DNA of 64,000 bases from Nostocales cyanobacterium HT-58-2 (lineage in GTDB: Bacteria; Cyanobacteriota; Cyanobacteriia; Cyanobacteriales; Nostocaceae). Below are positions 54,532-63,602 of the stretch, in pieces (the first letter of the stretch is position 1; each line of letters opens with the position of its first letter). The stretch is from positions 2,455,001 through 2,519,000 of the forward strand of contig CP019636.1 of the NCBI GenBank assembly GCA_002163975.1, given 5' to 3'. The position numbers and the translations under genes were made by a program. The notes beneath the pieces are model-generated. The model was not told the origin of the DNA. It worked only from the letters and a program-made list of their open reading frames with translations, and did not search any database.

Positions 54532-54990
54532 GTGAAACCAGCCACAGGAAAACAAGCTGCACAAGCAGCAACCAAGGAACCATTCCTCGCAGTCATACGC
54601 GAATTAGTCCGCGCATATCAAGCATTTAAAAGTTATTCTGATGCTGACATTCGGCAGATGGGCTTAACTTCCTCCCAGTTTGATATCATTGCTACTTTGG
54701 GCAACACTTCTGGTATGACATTCAACCAGCTAGCGGAAAAGACCTTGACAACCAAAGGGGAGTTAACTGGAATCATTGATCGTTTAGAGAAAAAAGGTTT
54801 AGTGCGGCGAGAAGTTCCACCCGAAGACCGACGCAGCTTTCTTGCTGTACTGACACCAGAAGGTGAACAAGTGTTTGAACAAATTTATCCATCTCACGTT
54901 GCTTACCTCAAGCAGCGCTTTGAAAAGCTTGACCTGAGAGAATTGGAGCAAATTCGTCTCTCTCTAGAAAGGCTGAAAAAGTTGTTTTAA
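54532..54990 (+). CDS. MarR-family transcriptional regulator
   Basis: 152 residues from a GTG start. The MarR winged helix is clear: LTSSQFDIIATLGN, then MTFNQLAEKTLTTKGELTGIIDRLEKKGLV (recognition helix) and RREVPPEDRRSFLAVLTPEGE (wing). Flanking helices form the dimer interface. Two near-identical palindromes lie downstream, one just after the stop and one just before the VOC gene start, and fit MarR operator geometry. The protein therefore probably represses the downstream VOC gene. No clear Shine-Dalgarno is seen before the GTG. Confidence 0.9.
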   Translation: MKPATGKQAAQAATKEPFLAVIRELVRAYQAFKSYSDADIRQMGLTSSQFDIIATLGNTSGMTFNQLAEKTLTTKGELTGIIDRLEKKGLVRREVPPEDRRSFLAVLTPEGEQVFEQIYPSHVAYLKQRFEKLDLRELEQIRLSLERLKKLF

Positions 54991-55004
54991 AAATTTTTCA
55001 GCTG

Positions 55005-55024
55005 ATTGTTTGCATACAAACGAT
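55005..55024. promoter_or_regulatory. MarR operator-like palindrome, copy 1
   Basis: ATTGTTTGCATACAAACGAT contains the dyad GTTTG-CATA-CAAAC. It shares 12 of 14 core bases with copy 2 at 55117-55132. It starts 15 bases after the MarR stop, ahead of the VOC gene promoter region. Confidence 0.6.
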
Positions 55025-55116
55025 ATTTTTGATATCTTAATATTTAATTAAGTACGCATTAGGACATTTTTAGTAAAAACAAAACTTCCTGGGCTGACTG
55101 TGGCTTGTCATCTAAT

Positions 55117-55132
55117 TGTTTGTGTACAAACA
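55117..55132. promoter_or_regulatory. MarR operator-like palindrome, copy 2
   Basis: TGTTTG-TGTA-CAAACA is a 6-bp dyad with a 4-base centre, 28 bases upstream of the VOC gene start. The spacing from copy 1 is about 110 bases (roughly 10 to 11 helical turns), which would allow looping. Position over the start region fits repression. Confidence 0.6.
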
Positions 55133-55160
55133 GTATTTATATAAACAAAGGAGAAAGACA

Positions 55161-55625
55161 ATGAAAGTTGCTCATTTGAATCATGCAGTTCTTTACGTAC
55201 GTGACTTGGGGCGTTCAGTAGAATTTTACAAATCAATTTTGGGCTTGGAAGAAGTGACTTGTATGGGAGATAAGATGGCTTTTCTGAAAGCTTCTGGTTC
55301 AGAAAATCATCATGATTTGGGTTTATTTGCTCTAGGTTCTCAGGCTATGACGCCATCATCAGGAACCCTTGGTTTGTATCATTTAGCTTGGGAAGTCAAA
55401 AGAATTGAAGATTTAGTCACAGCTATTGATTTGTTGAAAGAATATGGTTGCTTTGCAGGTGCTAGCGACCACGGTGCAAGTAAATCAGTTTATGGATATG
55501 ATCCTGATGGAAATGAGTTTGAAATTATGTGGCTTGTACCCAGAGACACTTGGGGTGAAATGGAGCATCAAACGATGGTTGCACCGTTGAATTTAGCGTG
55601 GGAAGTGGAGAAGTATAGCTTTTGA
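55161..55625 (+). CDS. VOC-family (glyoxalase/dioxygenase-like) metalloprotein
   Basis: 154 residues from ATG 55161, chosen for the AAGGAG site 8 bases upstream; the frame is open to 55116 but that part overlaps the operator. LNHAVLYVRDLGRSVEFYKSILGLEE starts the first beta-alpha-beta unit with the metal His. LYHLAWEV supplies the middle His, and DPDGNEFEIMW the C-terminal Glu, as in extradiol dioxygenases and glyoxalases. The predicted role is electrophile or aromatic detoxification; the substrate is unknown. It is controlled in all likelihood by the adjacent MarR protein. Confidence 0.9.
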   Translation: MKVAHLNHAVLYVRDLGRSVEFYKSILGLEEVTCMGDKMAFLKASGSENHHDLGLFALGSQAMTPSSGTLGLYHLAWEVKRIEDLVTAIDLLKEYGCFAGASDHGASKSVYGYDPDGNEFEIMWLVPRDTWGEMEHQTMVAPLNLAWEVEKYSF

Positions 55626-56606
55626 AAAGTTTTTAAAACGAAGCACAGAAGTACAGAGAAACCACAAGAGCAGAAACGAAGAAGGAGAAAGCAAGCTCAT
55701 GTGTGTCATTGCTTGGATAGAGGTACTCCCATTTATTTGGTGGTGCAGTAGATCCTGAGTTATGTATCCATTACGACTACCCGGTACTATCGCCATAGCG
55801 GACCTAGAAGCAGATGATTCGTATACTACATGAGGTGCATAGACGAACCAAGTACTCTTGGCTTGTCCTTGATTAGTCTGAAGTGGCTGTACAAACGTCA
55901 CTTTCCAATGGTCGCCGCCATAATTCCGAGCATTGCGATCAATAGACGAGACGCGCAATTGCTGACCTGCTTTAGCGAAGTACTTGTCTTGTTCTGCGAG
56001 GTTGGATGATTGTTCCCGCCAGTCTTGCTTGAAAGTTGTATTTGTCCTAATTCTAAGAGTAGATGAGCTTGATGTAGCGCTTAATAATTCTACATCAGGT
56101 ACATAGACGAACCAGGTACTTTTAGATTGTCCCTGATTAGGCTGAAGAGCTTGCTCGAACGTCACTTTCCAGTGGTCGCCGCCATAATTCCGAGCATTGC
56201 GATCAATAGACGAGACGCTAAATTGCTGACCTGCTTTAGCGAAGTACTTGTCTTGTTCTGCGAGGTTGGATGATTGTTCCCGCCAGTCTTGCTTGAAAGT
56301 TGTATTTGTCCTAATTCTGAGAGTAGATGAGCTTGATGTATTGGTTGATAATGTTACTACGTGAGGTACATAGACGAACCAAGTACTCTTAGATTGTCCC
56401 TGATTAGGCTGAAGAGCTTGCTCGAAAGTCACTTTCCAGTGGTCACCACCATAATTCTGAGCATTACGGTCAATAGACGAGACGCTAAATTGCTGACCTG
56501 CTTTAGCGAAATACCTATCTTGTGCTGCTAGTTGAGGATCATTTGATTGTATTCGCCAGTCTTGCTTGAAAGTCGTATTTGTCTTCACCCTTAAAGTGAT
56601 TGGCAT
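55593..56606 (-). CDS. Three-fold tandem-repeat protein of unknown function
   Basis: About 337 residues from ATG 56606, preferred for the AGGAGATG site 7 bases upstream. Three copies of an about 80-residue unit run from 1 to 250. Each starts LR(V/I)(K/R)TNTTFKQDW and contains FAKAGQQ, then SSIDRNA, GGDHWKVTF and STWFVY. Similar single domains occur beside cell-wall amidases and stress proteins in cyanobacteria, but I do not know a named fold. There is no signal peptide. The last about 70 residues lose all similarity and translate what looks like an intergenic repeat, overlapping the VOC gene end by 33 bases, so the true C-terminus may have been lost by frameshift. Confidence 0.6.
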   Translation of the reverse strand: MPITLRVKTNTTFKQDWRIQSNDPQLAAQDRYFAKAGQQFSVSSIDRNAQNYGGDHWKVTFEQALQPNQGQSKSTWFVYVPHVVTLSTNTSSSSTLRIRTNTTFKQDWREQSSNLAEQDKYFAKAGQQFSVSSIDRNARNYGGDHWKVTFEQALQPNQGQSKSTWFVYVPDVELLSATSSSSTLRIRTNTTFKQDWREQSSNLAEQDKYFAKAGQQLRVSSIDRNARNYGGDHWKVTFVQPLQTNQGQAKSTWFVYAPHVVYESSASRSAMAIVPGSRNGYITQDLLHHQINGSTSIQAMTHMSLLSPSSFLLLWFLCTSVLRFKNFSKAILLHFPR

Positions 56607-56751
56607 TGATGCATCTCCTAGTACCACAGTTACTACCACAGTGTGAAGCCTTGAAGCTTCAGTTATTTTTATTACCCTGAATTATCATAATTTCTCCAGG
56701 TTGTCAAATTATCACAAAATAAGTAAGTAAAAATTAGTACGTTATACAATT

Positions 56752-58206
56752 TTACGTTTTCCAGAGAAGCTTTAACTTGGTAAACAGGCTCACAAGAAAT
56801 GCAATTGACAATGTATAAATAACCCCTTTTAGAAAACCCGTTAATGGTGTCCTTGTATGTTCTAAAATGATGGGTTCAAGTTTGGTTAATCTCAGAATGG
56901 GCAAGAAAAGATTCGCAAACGCTACATAGGCAATCATTGGATTTTGACCATTATCGATTAGTAATTGGAGATATTTTTGCTGTTTGAAGACATCTAGAAT
57001 TATAGTGAAGATAATGAGAATAAAAAGTGCGATCGCCGTAGTAATAAAGTAGTAACTTAAGGTAGAGGGGTCTTTCTTGATCCCATTCTCAAATGGTTCT
57101 AAAAGTAAGCCAAGTGCTAACCAGTAAATCCCCCACTGATAAAATAATTGAAGCAGTCTTTCCGTCTTGTTAGCTGGATTGACAAATAAAAACCAGCTTA
57201 TGGAACAAAGAACTGCGCTGAGTAACATTGTTTGGAATACTAATCTAGCTTGTAAGCCAATCAGTAGTACCAAACAAATAGCTACCATTAATATAATAAT
57301 TCTATATAAACGAGGGTTATTCCAGTTGCTTTTAATTTCTTCGCCTGTTTGGTTTATATTTAAACATTGCAAATCATTTAAGATTAAGTCACCTATAATT
57401 GTTGCAGGAATCACAATAAACAAGTATTTTAAATAATCAAATTGAAAAATCCAGGGAATAGGTGAAGCTTTCCAAAGTACAGCTATCCAACTTCCCTGAA
57501 TATGAGATGATAGCCGTAAAGCAATCAATAAACCTAACAATCCTAGCCGTAGTAATACATTATTCTTGGTAAAAAACCAGGTGAGAGAACCAAAAACTGC
57601 CATATTTGCCAGAACGACTAGGATGATATCACTTCTTAAAAGCGAAAATCCACTTCCATTTGGATATCGGACAAAAGAGACGAGGATAATTGCTGCGATC
57701 GACGCACCAAGAGGAAGCCATTTTGTATACTTATTAAATTGGAAATTTCTCGACCATTGAACAAATATACAAAAGAGTATTAAAAAACCCAATAAGGCTA
57801 TCCACCAAGTATTTTCTGTTGGATTTTTATTTAAGGTAAAAGGTCTAATGTGTTCAAGAAATATTGCAAATATCCCTAATAAAAATCCTCTTTTAAGAAT
57901 GTATAAAATAACTTGTTTTGTCGAGAATCCTTGAGAAAGGCGACTCGATAAAGCCAAAGGAATAGCTGCTCCCATGCAAAATAAGAAAATTGGAAAAACA
58001 GTATCTACCCAAGTTAAACCAGGCAAATTAGGATTAAAGTTATGTGTAGGAGGTGGTTCTTGAGCATGGTACATCCAAGCAGGTAAAATTTTGTAACTTA
58101 TAGTACCTGATAATACCATTGCTAAAATTGCAAATCCACGTAGTGCATCAAGAGCGTAGACACGTTTCAAGTTAGCAATATTGATAGTTTTTTCCTGTAC
58201 GGACAT
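56752..58206 (-). CDS. Multi-pass acyltransferase-like membrane protein (DUF5009/HGSNAT-like)
   Basis: 484 residues with about 12 membrane helices. RVYALDALRGFAILAMVLSG at the start and GLTWVDTVFPIFLFCMGAAIPLAL soon after are the conserved N-terminal blocks of heparan-alpha-glucosaminide N-acetyltransferase-like proteins (DUF5009). These move acyl groups across the membrane to sugars. The conserved Asp/Arg of DALRGFA is present. It may decorate envelope or exopolysaccharide, which would fit the polysaccharide deacetylase gene 62 bases downstream in the leftward direction's upstream neighbour. Direct substrate evidence is absent. Confidence 0.8.
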   Translation of the reverse strand: MSVQEKTINIANLKRVYALDALRGFAILAMVLSGTISYKILPAWMYHAQEPPPTHNFNPNLPGLTWVDTVFPIFLFCMGAAIPLALSSRLSQGFSTKQVILYILKRGFLLGIFAIFLEHIRPFTLNKNPTENTWWIALLGFLILFCIFVQWSRNFQFNKYTKWLPLGASIAAIILVSFVRYPNGSGFSLLRSDIILVVLANMAVFGSLTWFFTKNNVLLRLGLLGLLIALRLSSHIQGSWIAVLWKASPIPWIFQFDYLKYLFIVIPATIIGDLILNDLQCLNINQTGEEIKSNWNNPRLYRIIILMVAICLVLLIGLQARLVFQTMLLSAVLCSISWFLFVNPANKTERLLQLFYQWGIYWLALGLLLEPFENGIKKDPSTLSYYFITTAIALFILIIFTIILDVFKQQKYLQLLIDNGQNPMIAYVAFANLFLPILRLTKLEPIILEHTRTPLTGFLKGVIYTLSIAFLVSLFTKLKLLWKT

Positions 58207-58268
58207 ATCATTTTAGTTACTTTTTTATTTCATAATTATTTATAGTATAAATAGTTATAAAATATTGT

Positions 58269-59141
58269 CTATTTATTTTCACATTTTTGTTGGCTCTTAA
58301 TTTGATGAAATCCTTCAGCTATATCTAGCATTTTTTGAAATGAAACTTGTCTATTAATTGGTATGCGAGGAATTTCGTAGTAGTTTTTCAAACAACCGTA
58401 ATTTAGTATTCTGTTATTATATGCATAGCTTGATAAATAATATTTTGAGGCGTAGGACTGCACCTGTTTATTATAAGCGCCATAAGGATAAGCAAAATGA
58501 GATGCTACTTGTTGTTGTGGATCTAAATCTTGTGTGCATTTTCTCAGTTTAATCTGGGCTTGTTGGAGTTCTTTAACTAACTCTTGACGAGTCAATGTGG
58601 TTAAGTCTTTATGATTCAATCCATGAGACTGAATATCATAAAAACCTTGCTTCAAGCCTTCCCTTAATTCCTGACATCCTAAGTGAGTTGAAGAAGGGCT
58701 TCCTTTTCGTTCCAAAACGCCTGGATTGATAAACAAGACAACTTTGACTTTCTTACCATATTTCTTTTCAAGTTTATCTAAAATGGGTAGTAAATTTGTG
58801 TATACTGTTTTATATCCATCGTCAAATGAAATCATAATAGGCTTTTGACTGGAATGAGCTTTGGGAATTTTTTGAGATTTAGTTAAGAAAAAAGTATACA
58901 AATCTTGAGTTGTCAAAAACCAATAATTATTACGTATGAAATACTCTAAAATTTTTTCTAAATCTTGTTGTGGGTAGTGCATATCTCCCAATGAAGACGT
59001 GGGAGTCTTAGAAGTCATGATGCCATGAAAACCCAAAATAGGAATGACAGGCTCAGTAATGATTAAATTCAGAATGGAAAAAAGAATGATAAATGCCAGA
59101 AACAGACGGAAAGGAAAGTTTTTATTTATTTGAGAGGTCAC
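58269..59141 (-). CDS. Membrane-anchored polysaccharide deacetylase
   Basis: 290 residues. One N-terminal membrane helix (about 10-30) is followed by the NodB domain: ILGFHGIM, motif 1 SFDDGYKTVYTN (metal/catalytic Asps), the helix-strand VKVVLFINPGV, motif 2 DIQSHGLNHKDLT (metal histidines), and AYPYGAYNKQ later. All key residues are present. It acts in the periplasm removing acetyl groups from glucosamine polymers or peptidoglycan. It is 62 bases upstream of the acyltransferase-like gene on the same strand, and the two could form an acetylation/deacetylation pair for one glycan. Confidence 0.88.
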   Translation of the reverse strand: MTSQINKNFPFRLFLAFIILFSILNLIITEPVIPILGFHGIMTSKTPTSSLGDMHYPQQDLEKILEYFIRNNYWFLTTQDLYTFFLTKSQKIPKAHSSQKPIMISFDDGYKTVYTNLLPILDKLEKKYGKKVKVVLFINPGVLERKGSPSSTHLGCQELREGLKQGFYDIQSHGLNHKDLTTLTRQELVKELQQAQIKLRKCTQDLDPQQQVASHFAYPYGAYNKQVQSYASKYYLSSYAYNNRILNYGCLKNYYEIPRIPINRQVSFQKMLDIAEGFHQIKSQQKCENK

Positions 59142-59395
59142 TTCGATTAATATTGTTTATTGGATTGTAGACAGAGCCAGCTTTTCTAGAATCTAGCTGG
59201 TTGTAAATTTTACTACATCATGAAACATAATCATAAATCGCGCGTAGACACAGAGTGGCTTGCCGGCGGCATCTCATCCCTGATTATGTTGACCACTGCT
59301 GCTATACTCTGATATGTATCACAGGGGATAGTGGAGTGATAAAAATTATCCAAATAATGCTAGGTCAATAAGAGTAAAAACTGGAGCTAAGAGCG

Positions 59396-59755
59396 ATGAA
59401 AGAAGATACTTTTGAAATTACTGGTTTTCACGCTCATGTTTATTTCGATACTACAAGTCGTGAGGCGGCTGCGCGTGTACGTGAAGGCTTAGCTGCAAGG
59501 TTTGACGTCCAACTTGGACGTTGGCATGATAAACCCATCGGTCCACATCCGAAAGCGATGTATCAAGTTGCATTCTTACCAGAGCATTTTGGCACAGTCG
59601 TTCCCTGGTTAATGCTCAATCGTGATAGCTTAGATATTCTCGTTCATCCCACAACTGGTCATGATCTAGCAGATCATACAGATCATGCTCTGTGGCTAGG
59701 AGAGAAGCTAGAACTGAATCTCGAGTTCCTACAGCAGGTAAGCACAACCTCGTGA
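59396..59755 (+). CDS. DOPA 4,5-dioxygenase family protein
   Basis: 119 residues, normal for the family. FHAHVYFD near the start and IGPHP then LVHPTTGHDLADHTDHALWLG provide the cluster of conserved histidines, and FGTVVPWLMLNR is typical. Plant and fungal members open L-DOPA rings to betalamic acid precursors. Bacterial members are widespread but mostly uncharacterised; they may act on small catechols. It is a single gene; weak ribosome-binding site (TAAGAG). Confidence 0.88.
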   Translation: MKEDTFEITGFHAHVYFDTTSREAAARVREGLAARFDVQLGRWHDKPIGPHPKAMYQVAFLPEHFGTVVPWLMLNRDSLDILVHPTTGHDLADHTDHALWLGEKLELNLEFLQQVSTTS

Positions 59756-59934
59756 TTATTGAGCCAAGTTATTATCTGGAGATACTTTCGGATAGTCGAG
59801 AAGATACCGCCTTGTCACTAACAAATGAAAACCTGCGGAAGCAGGCTCTGAAAATCCCAAATTTCAGGAAAGTTTTTAGACTCAGGTAGCGGTGAATACA
59901 GACAATGTCTGCAATAATGGCTAGCTTTAAGCAA

Positions 59935-60438
59935 CTAAAACTGCCACGCCTTCAGCCATCTGTTGACAACTGTGTTAAAGAATTTTTTCACCTGATGCTT
60001 GCGACGCCACCTCTGGAAAGCAAGCTCGTAGTCTTCGCCTTTTGTTTGAAAAGTATTCCAAGCATCAAGACCCGCACCTAACCCACAACAGAGTAGAATG
60101 TACAGGGACCAAGAAAGACCGCCACCACCCAGCAAATCTACAGTCAATAAAAAGACATTAACGATCGCATAATTGCCAAAACGCTTCTTGAATCTCCCAT
60201 GACGATGAGCGTTAAAAGCTTGTCTTTGTAGCATTTCTCCCTGTTGATCTAGCCAGTCTCGTTCTGCTTGTTGCAGTATCTCTGGCGAGATTTCTAATTC
60301 TGCGGCAATTTCTAGTAGTTGATCGTACGAAAATTCTTTATTTTCGTCGTCAGCTTGACGAGCGATCGCCAAATGGAGAATTTGCTGTATATCTTCTTGG
60401 CTATACGTCCTTGTCACTCTAGTCTCAAAAACTGCCAT
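59935..60438 (-). CDS. 2TM-domain protein
   Basis: 167 residues from ATG 60438; a start at 60486 is possible but adds residues unlike the family. The N-terminal half (YSQEDIQQILHLAIARQ, then EIAAELEISPEILQQAE) is the helical domain typical of cyanobacterial 2TM proteins. Two membrane helices follow around residues 95-140. The C-terminal tail is basic. Similar halves are found attached to histidine kinases or alone. The function is unknown. Confidence 0.75.
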   Translation of the reverse strand: MAVFETRVTRTYSQEDIQQILHLAIARQADDENKEFSYDQLLEIAAELEISPEILQQAERDWLDQQGEMLQRQAFNAHRHGRFKKRFGNYAIVNVFLLTVDLLGGGGLSWSLYILLCCGLGAGLDAWNTFQTKGEDYELAFQRWRRKHQVKKFFNTVVNRWLKAWQF

Positions 60439-60733
60439 AATTCCGTTTCTTCTATTTTTTTCAATAAAAACTCTATTTTCATGCATTACTACTGTGCTTG
60501 CATCACCAGCAATGCAATAGCAACTATTTCCTAGACTAGCAAATCTAGCTGGTATTGTTGTTTGTCATTCTTGAGTTGAATTATGAGAAATCCTAAATAA
60601 GCTCCTTTGAGGCTATTGGGGAAAACCCAGCACTTCTGGGTACTTTTTACTCATTTTCATTACTATTCTTAATAAATATTGAAGATGAGTTTGGTATACT
60701 TTGGTGTCTCCTATCCTAAGAAGGAGTTCGTAA

Positions 60734-61018
60734 GTGAGTTACTACAACTTTAATGACCATTTCTGGTCCCCAAAGACAGTTTGTAGTCAAGCAGCACAGC
60801 CAAAGTCCAATGAAAAAAATGCTCGCCGGAGTCAACTGACAGGTATTTTAACTTTAGTCTGTCTTGCTGTTTGGACGCCGTTGTTACTCCAGGTTATAGT
60901 TCCTACCAAAAATAACAACCAGCAAACAATCTCTTTGGATACTATCAACTCGAGTGGCGAACACTTTGTATTCAAGCGTGAGCGCTTTCTTTTCTATTTA
61001 TCCGTACAGCAGCGATAG
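60734..61018 (+). CDS. Small single-pass membrane protein, unknown
   Basis: 94 residues from GTG 60734, supported by AAGGAG 9 bases upstream. A polar N-terminus (about 1-33) precedes one membrane helix (about 36-56, LTGILTLVCLAVWTPLLLQV) and a polar tail. I do not recognise a family. No neighbours are close enough to suggest an operon. Confidence 0.5.
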   Translation: MSYYNFNDHFWSPKTVCSQAAQPKSNEKNARRSQLTGILTLVCLAVWTPLLLQVIVPTKNNNQQTISLDTINSSGEHFVFKRERFLFYLSVQQR

Positions 61019-61734
61019 CCACCCAATAGTCAGAGAATAGAGTTGTGCTATTTTCTCTAGAAAGTTCCTCTAGAACTGAGCGACTAAATGCAGGTTCTAG
61101 GGGAAATGCTCTATGGAGCACGTACAAACCCTCATTGACAAAGGCTGGGAACCGAGATATGAGAAACAGTTATCGAGATAACATTTGGCGGACAACAACC
61201 CCCAAAGTGACTGAACTGTATTAAGCTATGGTGAGCGCGAATGGTCGTGAATATCGTGATACGCTTATTTTCTCCTAGGCAGCTTGGTGCCCATTTCAGT
61301 CAATGCTGAGAAAATGAGGTAAAGGATGAGAACACCAGCACTGAGTAGAAAAAGAACAACTTCGTTATTCATAGTTGACGAGAGCATTAACAGTTGCACT
61401 GATAATGTAACAATAGCTCAAATTATCTAATCTGTATACGCAAAACAGGGAAAACAACATATTGGTTGCTGCGAACACCTCCGGTCTTGTGCTCTGCGGG
61501 ATGCCCTTTGGACGGTTCTTCTAGAGCATCGCCTCCAGTCCTCCAGTGCGGTAGTCCGTATCATCACGCAAATCTTAAACTTTTCTGCCTGTACGCTATC
61601 TCTACAAAAAACCGTAATTACAATTTCTTTATCTAGTTTTTATTGTATCTTTAATAACTTTATAACTTAACTTCCAAACGTGCTTCTTTTCCCAGGGTAT
61701 GTTAAAAAGTATGCTCAATATTTGAGGTCTGGGA
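61019..61734. other. 700-base intergenic region with one small minus-strand frame
   Basis: Apart from the 35-residue membrane protein candidate at 61265-61372, I see no gene. The stretch 61440-61570 is GC-richer with CTCC/CGGT-type repeats seen between other cyanobacterial genes. Confidence 0.5.
61265..61372 (-). CDS. Candidate 35-residue membrane protein
   Basis: ATG to TAA encodes MNNEVVLFLLSAGVLILYL, then IFSALTEMGTKLPRRK. It is one membrane helix with an acidic N-terminus and a basic C-terminus, in the style of small photosynthetic or NDH-1 subunits. I cannot match it to PetL, PetM, PetN, PsaM, PsbM, Psb30 or PsbT. No Shine-Dalgarno is clear. It is on the opposite strand to both neighbours. 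Confidence 0.4.
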   Translation of the reverse strand: MNNEVVLFLLSAGVLILYLIFSALTEMGTKLPRRK

Positions 61735-62973
61735 ATGAAGCCTGTGAAGCACTACAACTGGTTACAAGTTGTAGAGAGTTGCTCAGTTGTTAGTTGTATT
61801 GTTGGCTCAATCGTATCAATAGTCTACCAACAACTAGTGTATGTATCCGTTCCTTTGGGTGTGGCACTGTCGCTGAACTTAATTAATAGGTTAAAATTTC
61901 AGCAACAAATACGACAGTACAACAAAACCACAACGTCCGAAGTTCATCAAGCTATCCAATCCATACATCAGCAGGTTCAGATTGTACCAGCCCAGACTGC
62001 AGACCTTGATTCTGTATCCAAATCTTTACTTCAGCTACAGCAAACAACACGAACACTTTCTGAACAGTTCAACACTCGAACAGAAATGCAAGAGGTTGAG
62101 CAGCTAAAAACGCAGGTGACTCAACTGACTCATCATTTAAACACCTTCTCGCTACGTTTTGATAATCTTTCGACTTACACAGAAGTTGACACAAGTGAGA
62201 TAGAGTGTACAATTATCAATCTGAGTAGTCAACTCAACACCTTGATAAGACAGGTTGACGCTAAAGCGGAGATACAAGTCATTGAAGAGTTAAAGGCAGT
62301 GCTTAATGAAAATAACAATAGAACAGAAGCACAAATCAGAGAGTTGAACGCACAATGGCAAGCTTTTGACCTGAATCAAATGAATAGCGATATCGCTAGA
62401 TGCCAAAGTCAAATTTATCATATCAGTCAACAACAGGAAAAAGCTCCGTCCTTTGATCCTAACTATTGGGAGGAACAATTAAACGAAGTAGAAAGAAAAA
62501 AATTAACGACTCAAAAGGAGAATATGACTCGTTTAGTTGCTGCAGTTAAACAACTGCAATCAGATAAAGCAGCGACTGAAGCAGCAATATAAAAGATAAC
62601 AAATCAATTGAATACTTTAAAATTACGTCTTGATAATCTACCAGAGCCTCCGCCACCAGTTAATCTTCGTGATATAGAAACATCCATTACAAAACTTGAT
62701 AATCAATTAGATGCTTTAGCTCAAAAGTTCTTAGCTCGTTCAGAACCAGAAGCGATTCAACGGCTAGCTCAGATAGTTAATCAATTACAAGAGCAATTTA
62801 ACAATCTACCTTTTACACCAGAACAAGTTTATTTTAACGATTTAAAGAAAGTCATTGCTAGTATGCAAGAGCGTTTGGTTTTACTGGAATCTCTTAATTC
62901 ATCTGCACTCTCAGACCAGTTAACTCAACTTCAAGCTGACCTCAAATCTACATTTAAGCATTTCGGTTTGTAA
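61735..62973 (+). pseudogene. Membrane-anchored coiled-coil protein split by an in-frame TAA
   Basis: Codons 1-285 (to TAA at 62590-62592) and the stretch 62593-62973 are in the same reading frame with no shift; together they would encode about 412 residues. The N-terminus has two hydrophobic segments (about 15-50), then heptad-like coiled coil throughout. Units such as QLTHHLNTFSLRFDNL before the stop and QLNTLKLRLDNLPEPPPPVN after it are clearly parts of one repeat series. Either a nonsense mutation truncated it, or the second part restarts at TTG 62608. The function is unknown. Confidence 0.65.
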
Positions 62974-63602
62974 CAAAAAAGTATTCTAATTTTAGTTCAA
63001 TGATGTGACTCATCATGTGTATCTCTTTGTCAAATACTCACGAAATCATTATATTTTTTAATTTTATATTTTTTAATTCATCAAACTTCTCAAATCTTAA
63101 CAACTCATCTGATTGACAAACAGTTCAAATCTGACATCGATAAATTATACAAAAAAGCTATATTTTAATAGAGTTCATAATTTTGCTCACTCCAATGATA
63201 GCGTATCTCTTGATGTCTTTAGAAAATAGATTCAACAACAAGATACTCCGTCGAAAATACTGGTTCATCTCGTGCTTTTATCCTCATATCTAAAGAAGTG
63301 GTACCTAGAACCTTACTACATAATTATTAAGTTTCTTTCTCTTCAAATCTAATTGAAAATTCAAAAGTATCTGGTATCACCATCAAAGTTTACTTATATC
63401 TATATCAATTGTATAAATCGGGAGATTTAGAAAGCTGCAATATCATCTCCAATATCAAAATAAGTATTACTTAAGGTTATATCTAGATGAAAAACTTAAA
63501 AAATATGCTGCCCTCTAGTGCATAGAGAATTGGGTTTTAGCTCTTAGAGGTAGCTCTAGAATTCACCCATTTCTCCATTAAAGCTCCTGGAAGACAATAG
63601 TT
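62974..63602. other. 630-base AT-rich gap before the ParB-domain gene
   Basis: No coding frame with a plausible start was found on either strand. It presumably holds the terminator of the coiled-coil gene and the promoter of the ParB-domain gene, but I could not identify a clear hairpin. Confidence 0.45.

Noticed and set aside
59692..59889. 65-codon frame after the DOPA dioxygenase-like gene
   Set aside because: Overlaps the real gene in another frame and shows no recognisable domain; the region holds only a small CCTGC/GCAGG hairpin.
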